Shown one piece after another: positions 22,421-39,444 of a stretch of DNA of 64,000 nucleotides. Every line of letters begins with the position of its first letter. The first letter of the stretch is position 1. A program made the position numbers and the translations under genes. Source of the stretch: Ariolimax columbianus (Eukaryota; Mollusca; Gastropoda; Stylommatophora; Arionidae); contig JAVGWX010000005.1 in NCBI GenBank assembly GCA_036924085.1, positions 75,736,547 to 75,800,546 of the forward strand, given 5' to 3'. The notes beneath the pieces were generated by a model that saw nothing but the letters and a program-made list of their open reading frames with translations, had not been told where the DNA came from and searched no databases.

Positions 22421-22427
22421 GCTTCGT

Positions 22428-22720
22428 TCGTTCTCAATCTCCCACTACCAAACCCTGAAAGGGCTTGTAGCATAATTTAGTCAAGTGAACAGAATGCGCT
22501 GTGTCGTAGTTTACAGCTTGACTGCAATATTTGCACCTTTCGGTCCAAGACATCCGACTTCAGCAAGCATTTTTTGAGTACTGTGTTAGTATTCCCTCTT
22601 CGATCCCTTCTCCTTAGCCAGTCTGCCCTGCTGCAGCATGTTATCCAGGATAACCGCGTGAAGGTGTAAAAGGGTCTTGGCAGCTCTGGTTCGCTGATCA
22701 GCATCTTGATCCCTCATGTA
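22428..22720 (+). mobile_element. SINE-like dispersed repeat, copy 3
   Basis: Near full-length match to 184-535. It interrupts the transposase gene just after a region reading LHRPSCIMA. Confidence 0.7.
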
Positions 22721-22734
22721 TTATAATAGCAGTG

Positions 22735-23186
22735 CATCACGCCAGTGAAACACGAGATCAAAGCATCTTTATCATTGAGCACAACAGATGCAATAGGCGA
22801 CCACGACGTTGGATCGAAGGGGTCAAGGAAACTCTCCAAAAGTTCAATATGACAACCACACAAGCCTCCCTCCTAGCGCAAAACAGAAATCTACGCATAC
22901 CTCCTCTCTGCGACGCCGCGCAAAACAGAAATCTACGCATACCTCCTCTCTGCGACGCCGCGCAAAACAGAAATCTACGCATACCTCCTCTCTGCGACGC
23001 CGCGCAAAACAGAAATCTACGCATACCTCCTCTCTGCGACGCTACGCATACCTCCTCTCTGCGACGCTATGCATACCTCCTCTCTGCGACGCTACGCATA
23101 CCTCCTCTCTGCGACGCTACGCATACCTCCTCTCTGCGACGCCGCAAGGTTAGAGCAGTGGGACAAAAGAAGAAGAAGATGCAATA
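22735..23186 (+). pseudogene. LINE C-terminal fragment with internal array
   Basis: Translation gives HHASETRDQSIFIIEHNRCN, RRPRRWIEGVKETLQKFNMT, TTQASLLAQNRN. This is the typical C-terminal 'GRPRxRWIDxVKExLxxxNxTxxxAxxLAQDR' of RTE-like LINEs. The ORF end after the array reads GLEQWDKRRRR in a neighbouring frame, and the 3' end is GAAGAAGAAGATGC. The stretch between is replaced by tandem copies. Confidence 0.75.
22876..23145. repeat. Two-tier array: 42-bp units (x4) then 25-bp sub-units (x5)
   Basis: The 42-bp units start GCGCAAAACAGAAATCTACG at 22876 and recur at 22918, 22960 and 23002; each encodes AQNRNLRIPPLCDA. From about 23017 only the second half, CTACGCATACCTCCTCTCTG + CGACG, repeats every 25 bp. 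The sub-unit is contained within the 42-bp unit. Confidence 0.92.
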
Positions 23187-23720
23187 TAGTTATGGCTCAA
23201 TTTAGCCAAATGTATCTACATATTAAATAGTTATGGCTCAATTTAACCAAATGTATCTACATATTAAATAGTTATGGCTCAATTTAACCAAATGTATCTA
23301 CATATTAAATAGTTATGGCTCAATTTAACCAAATGTATCTACACATTAAATAGTTATGGCTCAATTTAACCAAATGTATCTACATATTAAATAGTTATGG
23401 CTCAATTTAACCAAATGTATCTACATATTAAATAGTTATGGCTCAATTTAACCAAATGTATCTACATATTAAATAGTTATGGCTCAATTTAACCAAATGT
23501 ATCTACATATTAAATAGTTATGGCTCAATTTAACCAAATGTATCCACATATTAAATAGTTATGGCTCAATTTAACCAAATGTATCTACATATTAAATAGT
23601 TATGGCTCAATTTAACCAAATGTATCTACATATTAAATAGTTATGGCTCAATTTAACCAAATGTATCTACATATTAAATAGTTATGGCTCAATTTAACCA
23701 AATGTATCTACATATTAAAT
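23187..23720. repeat. 41-bp minisatellite, 13 copies, highly uniform
   Basis: The unit starts TAGTTATGGCTCAATTTAAC and continues CAAATGTATCTACATATTAA + A. Only single-base changes are seen (one TTTAGCC, one TACACATT, one TATCCAC), so the array is young. It directly follows the LINE 3' end at 23186. Confidence 0.95.
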
Positions 23721-23759
23721 GCTTTTCATCGCACAAAAAACAACGATCTTTCATACAGA

Positions 23760-24090
23760 CAAAATAATAACGTAGTGTGGACATATGTGTTTGAGACTGT
23801 TACCATTCCCACCAAAACCCAACAGAACTAGTTTTGGCAAAGGTTAAAGGATCTGTCAGCTGAATGTAAAACATTTAAACTGTGTGATATAAAGAACTTG
23901 TATATGCCACCCTCTCAAAGATAGAGACGGATTATTGGGCTACATGTGAGGACCATGTCTTACAAGAGGAAGAGAACTCTTGGAAAAGTAATGGTTTATG
24001 TTTCATACAACCAAGAGCAGTCATCAATATGTTAGACTCGTCTGACTCTGAAGAAGTTGGAATGTACATTACATCTACTTCACCAGGAAA
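23760..24090 (+). pseudogene. DDE transposase pseudogene, C-terminal part (continues 20930-22420)
   Basis: Across frameshifts it reads YHSHQNPTELVLAKVKG, then ECKTFKLCDIKNLYMPP, then KIETDYWATCEDHVLQEEE, NMLDSSDSEEVG and a stop. This is the 'YHxxLNPIELxWAxVKG' block with the third catalytic acidic residue (E, retained), a lysine-rich segment, the 'KIExxYWxxCxxHV' block and the acidic DSSDSEE tail of DDE_3-like transposases. With the left part it gives one gene split by ~1.3 kb of inserted repeats. The segment holding the second catalytic Asp is missing. Confidence 0.8.
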
Positions 24091-24607
24091 TATGTGAACA
24101 AGATATTTACGCGCCAGAGGACGCGTAATTCTGAATACATTTTTGTACCAGTATTTATCCCCATGTTGTTAAAACAAATCCTTATCAGGACTGCCCCATA
24201 CATCAAGCATATGGATCTCACAACTGAATATAATCTATTCTGTTCCGTACCATAAGCTGTTTATACATGTCAACCCAGTATTTTATTACTTTTTAAATTC
24301 CAACAACCGTTTGCTTTAAATTTTTGCCGCAATAAGCACTTTAAAAAGAAAACGTAATCAAGAAACAACTGAAGCGTATTATTTGGTACTCACATTCGTG
24401 GATTTTTGAAATGTGAATTAAAGATATGTTTTTGATTCTTCAAAAGTGAGCGATTTGTTCAATTGCTGTACATTATATTTTTAGGGCAAAATAATTATTT
24501 CGCCAAAAAAGATCAAAGAAACTTGTCAGTTTAAGAAAATGGCAGTAGCTGCACTATTGTGAATTATAAAATCTGAATGTCATGAGCGATGTAAGGCCAT
24601 ATGCAAA
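24091..24607. other. Unassigned non-coding stretch
   Basis: AT-rich; probably includes the right end of the DNA transposon, but no terminal inverted repeat could be paired with confidence. Confidence 0.4.
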
Positions 24608-24858
24608 ACGTATGCTGATACTCGCGTGGGTTCTGAACATGTTATTTGAGATCATGCTGATACTCGCGTGGGTTCTGAAGATGTTATTTGAGATCATGCT
24701 GATACTCGCGTGGGTTCTGAACATGTTATTTGAGATCATGCTGATACTCGCGTGGGTTCTGAAGATGTTATTTGAGATCATGCTGATACTCGCGTGGGTT
24801 CTGAAGATGTTATTTGAGATCATGCTGATACGTGCGTGTGGGTTCTGAAGATTTGAGA
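24608..24858. repeat. 42-bp array, 6 copies, partly dimeric
   Basis: The unit is ATGCTGATACTCGCGTGGGT followed by TCTGAAGATGTTATTTGAGA + TC. Copies 1 and 3 carry AACATG where copies 2, 4 and 5 carry AAGATG, so the first four form two 84-bp dimers. Open frames on both strands are due to the 42-bp length. Confidence 0.92.
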
Positions 24859-25170
24859 TGAAATCATAGGGTATGCGTTGAGACATGCACTTAAACAACT
24901 AACACAGTCTAAATATGTGGCAGGAACAAATGAAAATAATCTAAATTGAAGGACATTACTAGGTAGAAGTAAAAATAGATATGCCACTATCATACAGAAT
25001 TGAATGCAGCTTTGCATGACCAGGGCTGGTGCTTAAGTACGAGGGAATAATGTGGAATGGAACACATAGCGACTAACGGCGCATAAGAGAACATGGCACA
25101 TTTAGTCACTTGGACCTTGGCCATCTAAATGGCAAACCTGAGCTCATTTAGCTTATCCGTGACAAAACAT
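24859..25170. other. Unassigned non-coding stretch
   Basis: Nothing recognised. Confidence 0.4.
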
Positions 25171-25174
25171 TGTT

Positions 25175-25565
25175 ACATAAGAGACCGTGCATATGAATTA
25201 TCGTCATGTCTAATACTTACGACAGTTTGGGTTCCATACCATCGTAGTGACTCGAAAACTGTCGTAACTCGAAGTACTGACTTGTTCACTGAACGATGCA
25301 CATAGTGAGCTGTAGTTGTTTCATCAGGCCAGATCAGGTCATCCCGTAACCAGTGAGGTCGTTGGGGCACACATACAGACATCCTCACAACCCCACGTCA
25401 TCATTCTCTGTTAGCGGCCCCTGCCTGTGCCTCTTCTGGTCGGAGATTGGTCCATTCTTTTATGTTGTCCTCCCATCTCTTTTTGGGACGGCCTTTTACG
25501 GATGTTACGTACGGGCATTTAAACAAGGAAGCTCATTTATGGATGTATCATTATTGCCGAGATAG
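25175..25565 (-). pseudogene. LINE 'family B' C-terminal/3' fragment, minus strand
   Basis: On the minus strand: VKGRPKKRWEDNIKEWTNLR, then PEEAQAGAANRE, and TGTGCCCCAACGACC near the end. The same pattern closes the LINE at 57430-59325 (GRPRKRWVDNIAEWSGLRPG, ATDRESWR, TGTGCCCCAACGACC), so both belong to one family. Stops are present. Confidence 0.75.
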
Positions 25566-25741
25566 ATCCAACCGGATGATTGAGAAGGCTGAAAAATGAA
25601 GGCTGCTCTCTCTTGAAGTCGCCACGATCTGCAGAGTCTAACCCTTTACTTTAGCTCAGATAAAAATAAATATCGATGTTCTCCTGGCCCGAAGACAGGT
25701 CGGCCAGTCGCTCCACTGCTTATATTTTAACTTAACGTATT

Positions 25742-25892
25742 AATACTGGTTTAGAAGACTTTATGGAGTCTGTATACAACCAGTTTCTTAGGGAGTGGTG
25801 CGAGTTAATAGACTCAAACAATAGATCTAAATAAACCCACAGCCTGTCAGGCGCCATCTATAGCTGCTCTTAACAAACCACCTGGGAAAAGG
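25742..25892. mobile_element. Dispersed repeat related to 46555-46620 and 46990-47130
   Basis: It shares GAGTCTGTATACAACCAGTT with 46568 and GTCAGGCGCCATCTATAGCT plus GCTCTTAACAAACCACCT with 47085-47125. In the copy at 46555 it adjoins a minus-strand LINE, so these are probably LINE 3' regions on the minus strand. Confidence 0.6.
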
Positions 25893-25990
25893 TACAAATA
25901 CCTTGGGTAGATTACTAACTTGAATTTTGTCCAGGCAGCGTCGTTAAGTCTACTCTTTTCGATTTCCAACAGCCAAGAAATTGTTGACGT
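25885..25990 (+). pseudogene. Possible LINE scrap left of the 28-bp array
   Basis: The start reads GKRYKYLG, a pattern seen in RT thumb regions ('FKYLG'). The 28-bp array separates it from a family A 3' tail at 26440. Too short to prove. Confidence 0.3.
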
Positions 25991-26005
25991 GCTCGACGCT
26001 GAACA

Positions 26006-26385
26006 CAGGGGTCCGATCTCACTACCCAGAGATCAGGGGTCCGATCTCACTACCCAGAGATCAGGGGTCCGATCTCAATACCCAGAGATCAGGGGTCCGA
26101 TCTCACTACCCAGAGATCAGGGGTCCGATCTCACTACCCAGAGATCAGGGGTCCGATCTCACTACCCAGAGATCAGGGGTCCGATCTCACTACCCAGAGA
26201 TCAGGGGTCAGACCTCACTACCCATAGATCAGGGGTCCAATCTCACTACCCAGAGATCAGGGGCCCGATCTCACTACCCAGAGATCAGGGGTCCGATCTC
26301 ACTACCGAGAGATCAGGGGTCCGATCTCACTGCCCAGAGATCAGGGGTCCGATCTCACTACCCAGAGATCGGGGGTCCGATGTCA
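26006..26385. repeat. 28-bp minisatellite, about 13.5 copies
   Basis: The unit is GGGGTCCGATCTCACTACCC + AGAGATCA. Scattered single-base variants. Long open frames across it follow from the lack of stops in the unit. Confidence 0.94.
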
Positions 26386-26439
26386 CTTACCTTCAATGAT
26401 ATTCTGTATGAAAAGAGACAGATATGAGAGCATGCATGA

Positions 26440-26482
26440 AAGCGACGTTCAGCAAATAACATGCTACAAGATAATGATGATT
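26440..26482 (+). pseudogene. LINE family A 3'-terminal scrap
   Basis: GCGACGTTCAGCAAATAACA then TGCTACAAGATAATGATGAT matches the last ~40 bases of the copies at 11000 and 55955. Confidence 0.55.
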
Positions 26483-26851
26483 TTAATCAGAAACAAATAC
26501 AGCTGAACAAATGTTAAATTAAATAGTTTAACACAAAGAAGTACTAACGCACACAAGAACCTTATATTTGTTCCTTAAATTTTCCAAATAATATTAAAAA
26601 GTAAAAGACCATTTTTTTAGTCCCACCGAAACAATAGCGCACGAATAGCGTAGACATTATAAGCAGTCACGAGTTAATATAATTTTACAGGACATCAACA
26701 ATGAACGTCAAAGTCAACGGTGATTCAACACAAAATGATGAAGTGGACACCACTACGGACAGTAGGTAGATGTCGGTGCGTTTAACGAGATCACTTGAAA
26801 AGCATGAACTCAAACTATTTTTTTAAATGTTGCAATTTAACATAGCGTAAG
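26483..26851. other. Unassigned non-coding stretch
   Basis: Nothing recognised. Confidence 0.4.
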
Positions 26852-26915
26852 TGTAATGAGTCGTACGTGTAATGGGTCGTAAGGGTAATGGGTCGTAAGG
26901 GTAATGGGTCGTAAG
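26852..26915. repeat. 16-bp repeat, 4 copies
   Basis: GTAATGGGTCGTAAGG repeats four times, the first copies degenerate. Confidence 0.85.
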
Positions 26916-27425
26916 TCGAAGCGCGGTAAGTTGAAACGTTGTCAGTTGGAAACTTTTAAGTCGAAGCGTTGTGTGACGGAATATGGTTACATGGTTATTT
27001 GTTTCAGTACATTCCTTAATTTTTTAATTATAGCAGCGCATATACCGTCTCTGGTGTGCATAGCGTATTTTTGCAGAAGAGATCGTGTGCGTATGTGTAT
27101 GTCTGTGTGCTTGCGTGTATGTGCTTGCGTGCGTGTGGACGCGTGTAGGCCGCCTACCTCACTCATCAGTGACACAACTAGAGCCATCATCAAATATTAA
27201 CATTGTGGCTTTGTTTAAGTATGTCTTTGATTATGATGAAATACAACATTATTTGTTTCATTAATCAAAGTCTGTTTTGTCCTGTCGTTGTCCAACTATT
27301 GACAAAAGCCTTTATATCTCAATAATTGAGAATTCTTCAGGTCTTTTATTTGTAAAGGAAAACTGTACTTGTGTGTTTAGTCCCAAAACGGGTCGATACA
27401 ATAATGAGAGTAAGCAATGCAAAAT
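26916..27425. other. Unassigned; short TG-rich tract
   Basis: Short TG-rich microsatellite-like tract at 27080-27145. No supported gene. Confidence 0.4.
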
Positions 27426-27429
27426 ACCT

Positions 27430-27565
27430 GAGCTGCGGACATCGCTGCATCTGTTAAAACGTTGGTCAACACTGCATTTGACTTAACAAACGCAGCTGGT
27501 TCGAATCCCGTCATGTCCAGTTTGGTAGACACGGCGTCGTATTCTCCGTGTGATCGCTCCCCCGA
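27430..27565 (+). mobile_element. Possible tRNA-derived SINE fragment
   Basis: GCTGGTTCGAATCCCGTCAT at about 27490 is a strong pol III B box, and ~35 bases upstream GTTGGTCAACACTGCA could be a decayed A box. The region does not fold as a canonical tRNA. No second copy lies in the window. Confidence 0.4.
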
Positions 27566-28100
27566 GTACGGAAGGTAATGTCAACCGACTGTACTGCACA
27601 CTTGTCAAGAAACTTATAATAGCCAGACAGGTTGGCGGTTGGACGAACAGACGTTATGCAGAGGACATGCTATTTACATTCGACAAACTTTTAGGACAGC
27701 CTGATTCCAGTCATTTGCAATTGGGGTTTAAAGCAGTGGTTTTTTCATGGTAATGTTGCCAACCACAATTATAACCCTCTTTAGTCGCCTCTTACGACAT
27801 GCAATGAGGTAAAAAGCGGTAGTGCTTTCTTTGCATCAAGATCCACACAGTTCCAGAGAGAGAGAAACAATAATTTCTCAAAAATATAAAAGGTCTTTAC
27901 AATAGACGGGAAAAAATAAATTTGATGCGAGTTTATTATAGAGAATTTTCTAGCAATCAATAATTTTCACATCCTAGCATCAATCTTAACACACGCAGGA
28001 AGATATATATAAGATATAAATAATATTATAGCACTAACTAATTCTGGCTTCAGAACAGAAGATATATTTGATGTAAGAGAAAACTAGCAAATGAAGTGAG
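27566..28100. other. Unassigned non-coding stretch
   Basis: Nothing recognised. Confidence 0.4.
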
Positions 28101-28103
28101 CGT

Positions 28104-28215
28104 GTGTGTGTGACAGACAGACAGACCTACAAACAGGCAGGAATGCAGACAGGCAGAAAGGCAGGTAAGATAGTTAATATAGAGACGGAGATAAGATAAA
28201 ATGAAGTAGAAAGAT
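28104..28215. repeat. Degenerate GACA/CAGG microsatellite flank
   Basis: Imperfect GACAGACAGACA followed by AGGCAG-type repeats. It looks like an older, decayed edge of the adjacent perfect array. Confidence 0.75.
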
Positions 28216-33883
<5,668 letters not shown>

Positions 33884-35221
33884 GTCTTGATGTCTTAAAT
33901 AGAATTAATATTGATTAATACAGGTGCCAATTTACAGCATTGCTGTCCCCTAATACGGCACTTTTGGACCTTGTAACTTTCCCGTGAAAAGAGAGTGCAA
34001 ATTAGACGCCCTTACGAATATCTATTAGAATAACAGTATATAACAAATTCATGCTTTACTCGATATAATAGAGGAAGAAATAGACCATTGGATAGACGCT
34101 TTAAAGGAAACGGCCTGGAAGCATGTGGCACAACAAGCCAAAGTGGAATAGAAAACATAGGAAAAAGATATGGAATGACATGCCAAATTGGCTTGGAAAA
34201 ATGCAAATCTGAAGCGCTGAGATGCACAATTGGCCCAATTGGTGTGAAGGAAATAGATTGTTAATGACACATGTCATGACACTTAATGATAACGATATAT
34301 CTCACATCCCGTTCCACTATCCTCCTAGCCGGTACAGGTTCATTAAGGCTGACTCAAATATTTATGGACGTTATAAAAACGACACATGCAAGAAAGCGCA
34401 TCTCAAACCACAAAATGGCCTGTCGAGACTTAAGTTAATTAATGACACAGATAAGCTGCTCCATTCATGAAAAACGGTAGCCTTTCTTTTGAAGAAATTA
34501 ACACCCACTTTTACGAAGACGTTGAGAAATAAAAACTATATTTTTAAACAGCTTAATTCGAAAGCTATTTAGAAGGCTAAGAACGTTGCACTAATTAATG
34601 GATTTTAAAAATGAAATGGTTTCTTTGAATTCGAGCTTATTTTGACAGTACATCAAAATTAAGTTTGACGTGTTTTTTTTTTCTTCCAATGTTTGCTCTG
34701 ATTCTCTACTTTGAAAACTTTCCTAAAGCCAGATTTGCTCTCTCCGCACAGTATGAAGGTCCCGTAACAATCTCCTTAGGCAATATGATAAGGTCGTTGA
34801 ACGTCATGCAGGCATAGTTGGTCTAAATGAACGGTGAGAGATGGCTTGTATGAGATGGCTGGTGTCTAAAGGGGTAGCACATCCAGGATGTTCATCATTC
34901 GTGAACATTCCCGTTCTAATCAGCGATATAGTTAGTTGTTCTGTTGGGTTTATTGCAAATAAGACCTTCTTCAGAACATTGTATCCCATACATACGCAGC
35001 GGGAGATGGATTCCCAATTAGGACTAATCACAAACTAAGCCCTCGATTAGTCAGCACAAGATGACGTCTGACATATGGGAAAAGCTCATTTATTGCATCT
35101 CCCGGGGAGGTGAATATTCGACGGTACAGATTCAGATGACAGGTGAATAATATGTGTAGCTCTTATCTAGACCTGCTATATGTGGGATATATTCGTATAA
35201 TAAAATAAAAGAAGAACACTT
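33884..35221. other. Unassigned stretch; possible LINE C-terminal scrap near 34060-34240
   Basis: At 34080-34160 the plus strand reads EIDHWIDALKETAWKHVAQQ, loosely like the LINE C-terminal 'RWxDxLxxxxxxxWxxxAQDR' pattern. No other support. The rest shows nothing recognisable. Confidence 0.3.
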
Positions 35222-35490
35222 ATAAGGAGGGAGAGGCGAAGGGAAAGGAGGGAGAGCCGAAGGGAAAGGAGGGAGAGCCGAAGGGAAAGGCGGGAGAGCC
35301 AAAGGGAAAGGAGGGAGAGCCAAAGGGAAAGGAGGGAGAGCCGAAGGGAAAGGCGGAAGAGCCGAAGGGAAAGGAGGGAGAGCTGAAGGGAAAGGCGGAA
35401 GAGCCGAAGGGAAAGGAGGGAGAGCTGAAGGGAAAGGAGGGAGAGCTGAAGGGAAAGGAGGGAGAGGCGAAGGGAAAGGAGGACGAACAC
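35222..35490. repeat. 21-bp purine-rich minisatellite, about 13 copies
   Basis: The unit is GGGAGAGCCGAAGGGAAAGG + A, with GCC/GCT/GAG variants. One strand is almost all purine. Minus-strand open frames (FPSALPP repeats) follow from the 21-bp length. Confidence 0.93.
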
Positions 35491-35554
35491 AAAATAACGT
35501 CATAAAAGGAGAAGAGTGACAGTATTCGCCATTGCCACCATTTTTATGGTGGCC

Positions 35555-37640
35555 AGAGTAGCCAGGTTATTTGAGGAATGTGATGTGGTTATTTGAGGGA
35601 TGTGATGTGGTTATTTGAGGGATGTGATGTGGTTATTTGAGGGATGTGATGTGGTTATTTGAGGGATGTGATGTGGTTATTTGAGGGATGTGATGTGGTT
35701 ATTTGAGGGATGTGATGTGGTTATTTGAGGGATGTGATGTGGTTATTTGAGGGATGTGATGTGGTTATTTGAGGGATGTGATGTGGTTATTTGAGGGATG
35801 TGATGTGGTTATTTGAGGGATGTGATGTGGTTATTTGAGGGATGTGATGTGGTTATTTGAGGGATGTGATGTGGTTATTTGAGGGATGTGATGTGGTTAT
35901 TTGAGGGATGTGATGTGGTTATTTGAGGGATGTGATGTGGTTATTTGAGGGATTTAGTGTGGTTATTTGAGGGATGTGATGTGGTTATTTGAGGGATTTA
36001 GTGTTGTTATTTGAGGGATGTGATGTGGTTATTTGAGGGATGTTATGTGGTTATTTGAGGGATTTAGTGTGGTTATTTGAGGAATGTGATGTGGTTATTT
36101 GAGGGATGTGATGTGGTTATTTGAGGGATGTGATGTGGTTATTTGAGGGATGTGATGTGGGTATTTGAGGCTTTAGTGTGGTTATTTGAGGGATGTGATG
36201 TGGTTATTTGAGGGATTTAGTGTGGTTATTTGAGGGATATGATGTGGTTATTTGAGGGATGTGATGTGGTTATTTGAGGGATGTGATGTGGTTATTTGAG
36301 GGATGTGATGTGGTTATTTGAGGGATGTGATGTGGTTATTTGAGGGATGTGATGTGGTTATTTGAGGGATGTGATGTGGTTATTTGAGGGATGTGATGTG
36401 GTTATTTGAGGGATGTGATGTGGTTATTTGAGGGATGTGATGTGGTTATTTGAGGGATGTGATGTGGTTATTTGAGGGATGTGATGTGGTTATTTGAGGG
36501 ATGTGATGTGGTTATTTGAGGGATGTGATGTGGTTATTTGAGGGATGTGATGTGGTTATTTGAGGGATGTGATGTGGTTATTTGAGGGATGTGATGTGGT
36601 TATTTGAGGGATGTGATGTGGTTATTTGAGGGATGTGATGTGGTTATTTGAGGGATGTGATGTGGTTATTTGAGGGATTTAGTGTGGTTATTTGAGGGAT
36701 GTGATGTGGTTATTTGAGGGATTTAGTGTTGTTATTTGAGGGATGTGATGTGGTTATTTGAGGGATGTGATGTGGTTATTTGAGGGATTTAGTGTGGTTA
36801 TTTGAGGAATGTGATGTGGTTATTTGAGGGATGTGATGTGGTTATTTGAGGGATGTGATGTGGTTATTTGAGAGATGTGATGTGGGTATTTGAGGCTTTA
36901 GTGTGGTTATTTGAGGGATGTGATGTGGTTATTTGAGGGATTTAGTGTGGTTATTTGAGGGATATGATGTGGTTATTTGAGGGAAGTGATGTGATTATTT
37001 GAGGGATGTGATGTGGTTATTTGAGGGATTTAGTGTGGTTATTTGAGGGATGTGATGTGGTTATTTGAGGGATGTGATGTGGTTATTTGAGGGATGTGAT
37101 GTGGTTATTTGAGGGATGTGATGTGGTTTAATTGAGGGATGTGATGTGGTTATTTGAGGGATGTGATGTGGTTATTTTAAGGATATAATGTGGTTATTTG
37201 GGATGTGATGTGGTTATTTTAAGGATATGATGTTTTTTTTGAGAGATGTGGTTATTTGAGGGATGTGATGTGGTTATTTGAGGGATGTGATGTGGTTATT
37301 TCAATGATATAATGTGGTTATTTGGGATGTGATGTGGTTATTTTAAGGATATGATGTTTTTATTTGAGAGATGTGGTTATTTGAGGGATGTGATGTGGTT
37401 ATTTAAGGGATGTGATGTGGTTATTTGAGGGATGTGATGTGGTTATTTTAAGAATATAATGTGGTTATTTGGGATGTGGTGTGGTTATTTTAAGGATATG
37501 ATGTTTTTATTTGAGAGATGTGGTTATTTGAGGGATGTGATGTGGTTATTTTAAGGATATAATGTGGCTATTTGAGGGATATTGTGTGTGGTTGCGGAAG
37601 AAGCTACGACCACCAGTGTTATAACGGAAATAACGCGGTT
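35555..37640. repeat. 22-bp minisatellite, about 93 copies, with block duplication
   Basis: The unit is GATGTGGTTATTTGAGGGAT + GT. A 21-bp variant carries TTAGTG in place of TGTGATG. The last ~450 bp have a more complex pattern, with TTTTAAGGATATGATGTTTT about every 140 bp. Marker variants repeat at a distance of 725 bp, showing duplication of a multi-unit block. Confidence 0.95.
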
Positions 37641-38530
37641 ATTTGAGAGATGAACCGTAAAGATGAAAGAGAATGACTAAACGTCACGTTTTGAGGGCAA
37701 TACCGTATATCGAATGTGGCAGTGGTATTAATGGTCACTTATTGCACATGACGAAGTTGAAATTTTCACGCACAGCGACAGTTTAACACCATTGACTGTG
37801 CAATTGCTAGCAGAGGCCCTATTTTTTCCTTCGGTGGCATAGGGACAAAGTGGTAGGCTGTGGATCACTCTTCATCAGTACGTTCATTCTCATGTTGTTG
37901 TTGTCGCTGTTGATGTTGCTATTGTGCTGTTGTTGATGTTATAACTGTTGTTGTTATTCTTCCTCTTCTTTTTTCTTGCTACTCTTTGTCTCCTCATTTC
38001 TCTGATTCTTCTGATTCTTCTGTTTCTTCTGTTTCTTCCAATGCTTAGTAACCAGTAGTTCGCACATTTATTCTTTGTGTTGTTTATGTACAATGTATTT
38101 GACGTGACAACAGCAACCGCTGCAGTCGAATTTCAGTATTTGGTGTCTGGGAGAGTAAATGGGGAGGGGGGGGAGACAGATAGAAATAGAGAGAGAAAGA
38201 CAGACAGAGAGAGAGAGAGAGAGAGAAAACAACGAACAATTTCATCACTTTAACTCGATTAGCGATGTACAAAATCAAAGATGTGATCACAACAAGACGA
38301 AGAGATTAGAACACGAATAACCAGATTAAAAATGTGAATCTATGAACAACTCTTAGAGGAAATAAAACATTTCAAGTGCATCTCAAGGGCATTTAATGAA
38401 ATATACGTGGCTCTCGTAAACTTCACTTCAAGTATAGAAACTCCAGCAGACAACTAACAAGTGCAAGCGACCGACGTACATCAGCTACGGATTCCTACCA
38501 TGCTCAGTGTTTCTGAAGCGGTTGGCGTGC
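37641..38530. other. Unassigned; low-complexity patches
   Basis: TTG- and TTCTTCC-rich low complexity at 37890-38040 and a GA-rich run at 38190-38230. No gene seen. Confidence 0.45.
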
Positions 38531-38750
38531 CGATGTATAATATAATAGTATAATATCAAGTGTATCTAAGTGTAAGTACGGTATTTGTAGTTCTATTAAA
38601 GACGATGTTTAATATAATAGTATAATATCAAGTGTATCTAAGTGTAAGTACGGTATTTGTAGTTCTATTAAAGACGATGTATAATATAATAGTATAATAT
38701 CAAGTGTATCTAAGTGTGAGTACGGTATTTGTAGTTCTATTAAAGGCGAT
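38531..38750. repeat. 72-bp tandem repeat, 3 copies
   Basis: CGATGTATAATATAATAGTA begins at 38531, 38603 and 38675. Copies are almost identical. Confidence 0.93.
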
Positions 38751-38949
38751 GCTGTCATAGAAGGAGTGTTAGAGACGGTATTGTACTAAGCATACATTTT
38801 CTATTGGGTGGTAAGTGTCATTAATTGCTGTATTTACTTCGCTAACAGTAAGACCGTTATGATTTACAGCTGGGTTAACTGGAGTGTTCTGCCAGCGGAA
38901 GTCGAACTTAGTACATTCATGCAGGTCAAGATTACCATCAAAGTCCTGT

Positions 38950-39262
38950 GAAATGTACTGACCAATTCCTCAGCTCAGTGTCAGGTGATGTATACTGACC
39001 GAGACCTCAGCTCAGTGTCAGATGATGAATACTGACCAAGACCTCAGATCAGTGTCAGATAATGCACATTGATAAAGTCCTTAGCTCAGTGTCAGGTAAT
39101 GTTTACTGACCGAGACCTCAGGTCGGTGTCAGATGATGTACATTGATCAAGACCTTAGCTCAGTATCAGGTGATGTTTACTGACCAAGACCTCAGCTCAG
39201 TGTCAGGTGATGTATACTGACCGAGACCTCAGCTCAGTGTCAGGTGATGTATACTGATAAAG
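38950..39262. repeat. 37-bp minisatellite, about 8.5 copies
   Basis: The unit is GATGTATACTGACCGAGACC + TCAGCTCAGTGTCAGGT. A solitary diverged unit also lies at 42870-42915. Confidence 0.93.
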
Positions 39263-39444
39263 ACGGTAAGACTAGAGTTAATGCACGCAACAAAAAACGC
39301 ATCCACGCTGGTTTTCATGTCACACATGTTAATTGGGCAGTCAATAGAAGAGAGCAGACCTAAGACGCTTGCTTCTTAAACTTTTGTGAGGGACGTAAGG
39401 CGCCTCAGATTCAAGATTCAAAAATTGCAATCCGAACTGTATCT

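Noticed and set aside
22876..23720. CRISPR-like direct repeats
   Set aside because: Repeats are contiguous with no variable spacers, and the context is eukaryotic TE DNA.
25920..26427. Frames of about 150 codons in the 28-bp array
   Set aside because: Repeat by-products with no domain and no support outside the array.
34012..34470. Overlapping short frames next to the GATA block as a gene
   Set aside because: Only a loose LINE C-terminal resemblance in one frame; not enough for a call beyond a low-confidence note.
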